From the NCBI RefSeq assembly GCF_037892605.1, contig NZ_JBBKTU010000001.1, positions 4,278,001 to 4,342,000 on the forward strand: 64,000 bases of DNA. The letters are read 5' to 3'. The DNA comes from Lacibacter sp. H407 (GTDB lineage Bacteria > Bacteroidota > Bacteroidia > Chitinophagales > Chitinophagaceae). The notes beneath the pieces are model-generated. The model saw only the letters and a list, made by a program, of their open reading frames with translations. It had not been told where the DNA came from and made no database searches. The position numbers and the translations under genes were made by a program. Positions 62,801-64,000 of this stretch are shown here, in pieces (within the stretch, counting starts at the first letter, position 1; every line of letters begins with the position of its first letter).

Positions 62801-64000
62801 ATGCATCCACATATCCAAACATTACTGACTTGTATTGATTTAGAAGAAAAGGAACAGGCCAACCGTTATAAACTTGATCAGACGCACACGCTTCGGCAAT
62901 TAAAAGCAGAAGGTCTTGCCCTGCATCCTATTGTTGTTACACGACGAAATTTTGGTTATGCCGATTATCCAGAGATCACATTCAAACTCAATTTTCCGCC
63001 CGAAGTAAATTTGTTTCGGGATGGTGCAGCCATTGAATGTTTTATTACAGGTGAAGAACCGGTGAAAGGCGTGCTGCTGAATCTCGATGGAAAGAATGGA
63101 GAGTTTCGATTATTTGCGCCCGACTTTCCTGATTGGATCGAAGATGATGGTGTTGGAATAAAATTGGCGCCTGATACACGTACCAGCAGCATCATGAAAA
63201 AAGTGATGCAGGGTTTGGAAAAAAATGAACCGCTTTTTCAACTGTTTGAACAACTGCATGCAGCCAATCCTGTAGCTGAAAGTTCTGCGCCCGCTGCAAT
63301 GCCATCGCTTGATTTTCGAAATGCAAAACTCAATGCCAGTCAGCAACAAGCAGTTTCCGCTGTTGTACAAAATGAAAACATCTGCATTGTACATGGGCCT
63401 CCGGGTACAGGAAAAACAACCACTTTGATCGAAGCCATCCTTCAACTGATAAAAGCCGGAGAGAAAGTTATAGTTGCTGCCCCCAGCAATACCGCTGTGG
63501 ATCATTTAGCTAAAGGCTTGATACAGCAAGGCGTTAACCTGTTACGTGTGGGTAACATCAGCAAAGTAGATGAACAGATCTTTACCCATACACCTGAAGG
63601 AAAATTAAAGACCAGCAATGCACAAAAAGAGATCAAGCAATTAAAAATAAGAGCGGAAGAATTCCGCAAGATGGCGTTGAAATACAAACGCAGTTTTGGC
63701 AAAGCAGAACGGGAACAACGAAGCTTGTTATTCAAAGAAGTAAAAAATATTCGTACAGAAATAAAAAAACTACAGGCCTACAACGAAGAAAAATTATTTG
63801 CTGAAGCAACTGTAATTGCCGGCACACCCATTGGTTTGTATGATGCAGGCATCAACCATCTTCATTTTCAAACATTGGTGATTGATGAAGCGGGGCAATG
63901 CATGGAACCCTTGGCATGGTGTATTTTTCCATTAGCAGATAAAGTTGTGTTAGCCGGTGATCATTGGCAGTTACCTCCTACCGTGTTAAGTCGGGAAGCA
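62801..64000 (+). CDS. Superfamily-1 DNA/RNA helicase, IGHMBP2/Dna2-like (partial at right edge)
   Basis: The open frame runs from the ATG at 62801 to the edge, at least 400 residues. Walker A is HGPPGTGKTTT (about 198-208), a Q/LNASQQAVSA region precedes it, and the DEAG box of Walker B lies in VIDEAGQCMEPLAW near the end, followed by LAGDHWQLPPT (motif III). This is the AAA_11/AAA_12 helicase family. The C-terminal half is outside the window. Confidence 0.92.
   Translation, partial: MHPHIQTLLTCIDLEEKEQANRYKLDQTHTLRQLKAEGLALHPIVVTRRNFGYADYPEITFKLNFPPEVNLFRDGAAIECFITGEEPVKGVLLNLDGKNGEFRLFAPDFPDWIEDDGVGIKLAPDTRTSSIMKKVMQGLEKNEPLFQLFEQLHAANPVAESSAPAAMPSLDFRNAKLNASQQQAVSAVVQNENICIVHGPPGTGKTTTLIEAILQLIKAGEKVIVAAPSNTAVDHLAKGLIQQGVNLLRVGNISKVDEQIFTHTPEGKLKTSNAQKEIKQLKIRAEEFRKMALKYKRSFGKAEREQRSLLFKEVKNIRTEIKKLQAYNEEKLFAEATVIAGTPIGLYDAGINHLHFQTLVIDEAGQCMEPLAWCIFPLADKVVLAGDHWQLPPTVLSREA

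Overview
The window comes from a Bacteroidota chromosome, most likely a Chitinophagaceae-like member of Chitinophagales. Evidence: SusC/SusD outer-membrane proteins, a PorP/SprF-type protein next to a large gliding-motility (type IX secretion) adhesin, Bacteroidota-type LptD/OstA/MCE genes, many small outer-membrane barrels, promoters resembling TTTG-N19-TAnnTTTG, and almost no Shine-Dalgarno sequences. Two genes run off the edges: a lipoprotein at the left and a superfamily-1 helicase at the right. One tRNA (Arg, anticodon TCT) is present; I saw no rRNA and no CRISPR.

Layout. 1-5.1 kb: ABC-F ATPase, lipoprotein, MreB-like small protein, secreted and barrel proteins, tRNA-Arg. 5.1-14.9 kb: ung-plsC pair, then an envelope block (lptD divergent from amidase-MCE-OstA) and a NhaD antiporter. 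15-20 kb: barrel, fused NAD(P)HX repair enzyme, Omp85-like protein, Hsp20, and an ECF-type sigma factor followed by a small membrane protein. 20.2-26.2 kb: an AT-rich accessory island, described below. 26.7-32.7 kb: membrane pyrophosphatase, DUF4382 lipoprotein and a BlaI/BlaR1-type regulatory pair. 32.7-38.1 kb: SprF/PorP-type protein and a 1462-residue PKD-repeat adhesin. 38-49.8 kb: WbqC, LEA-type lipoprotein, HMA protein, pyrE, Nudix, VOC, RRM and cold-shock RNA-binding proteins, FabH-like synthase, DEAD-box helicase, an ABC ATPase, and a HipA-like kinase/DUF3037/CHY zinc-finger cluster. 50-56.3 kb: SusC-SusD-nucleotide pyrophosphatase locus. 56.4-64 kb: GNAT, hydrolase, WYL regulator, DinB, endonuclease III, VOC, barrel, PD40 protein, two small unknown genes and the partial helicase.

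The most interesting part is 20.2-26.2 kb. Nine small genes of unknown or immunity-like function alternate with seven copies, all in the same orientation, of a 93-136 bp palindromic repeat. The repeat has arms CCCCAACTAGTCCAAGTA and TACTTGGACTAGACGGGG and an inner GGCACAGGAA/TTCCTGCGCC stem. The repeats are much better conserved than the genes and sit at gene 3' ends. Two gene families occur twice, and one gene is a SUKH-3 immunity protein. In the middle is a REP-associated (HUH, Y1) transposase gene whose 3' flank ends in the same arm sequence as the repeats; a truncated copy of its 5' flank, carrying the other arm, lies about 1 kb upstream. The layout resembles an integron cassette array, but the ends do not have the canonical attC AAC/GTT pairing and there is no integrase here. 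I therefore infer a cassette-like array whose repeats may be non-autonomous relatives of the transposase element.

A second notable signal is the promoter of the BlaI/M56 pair at 30.27-30.33 kb. Two identical-format TACGA-N6-TCGTA dyads overlap and follow a good Bacteroidota -7 box, which predicts an autoregulatory operator.
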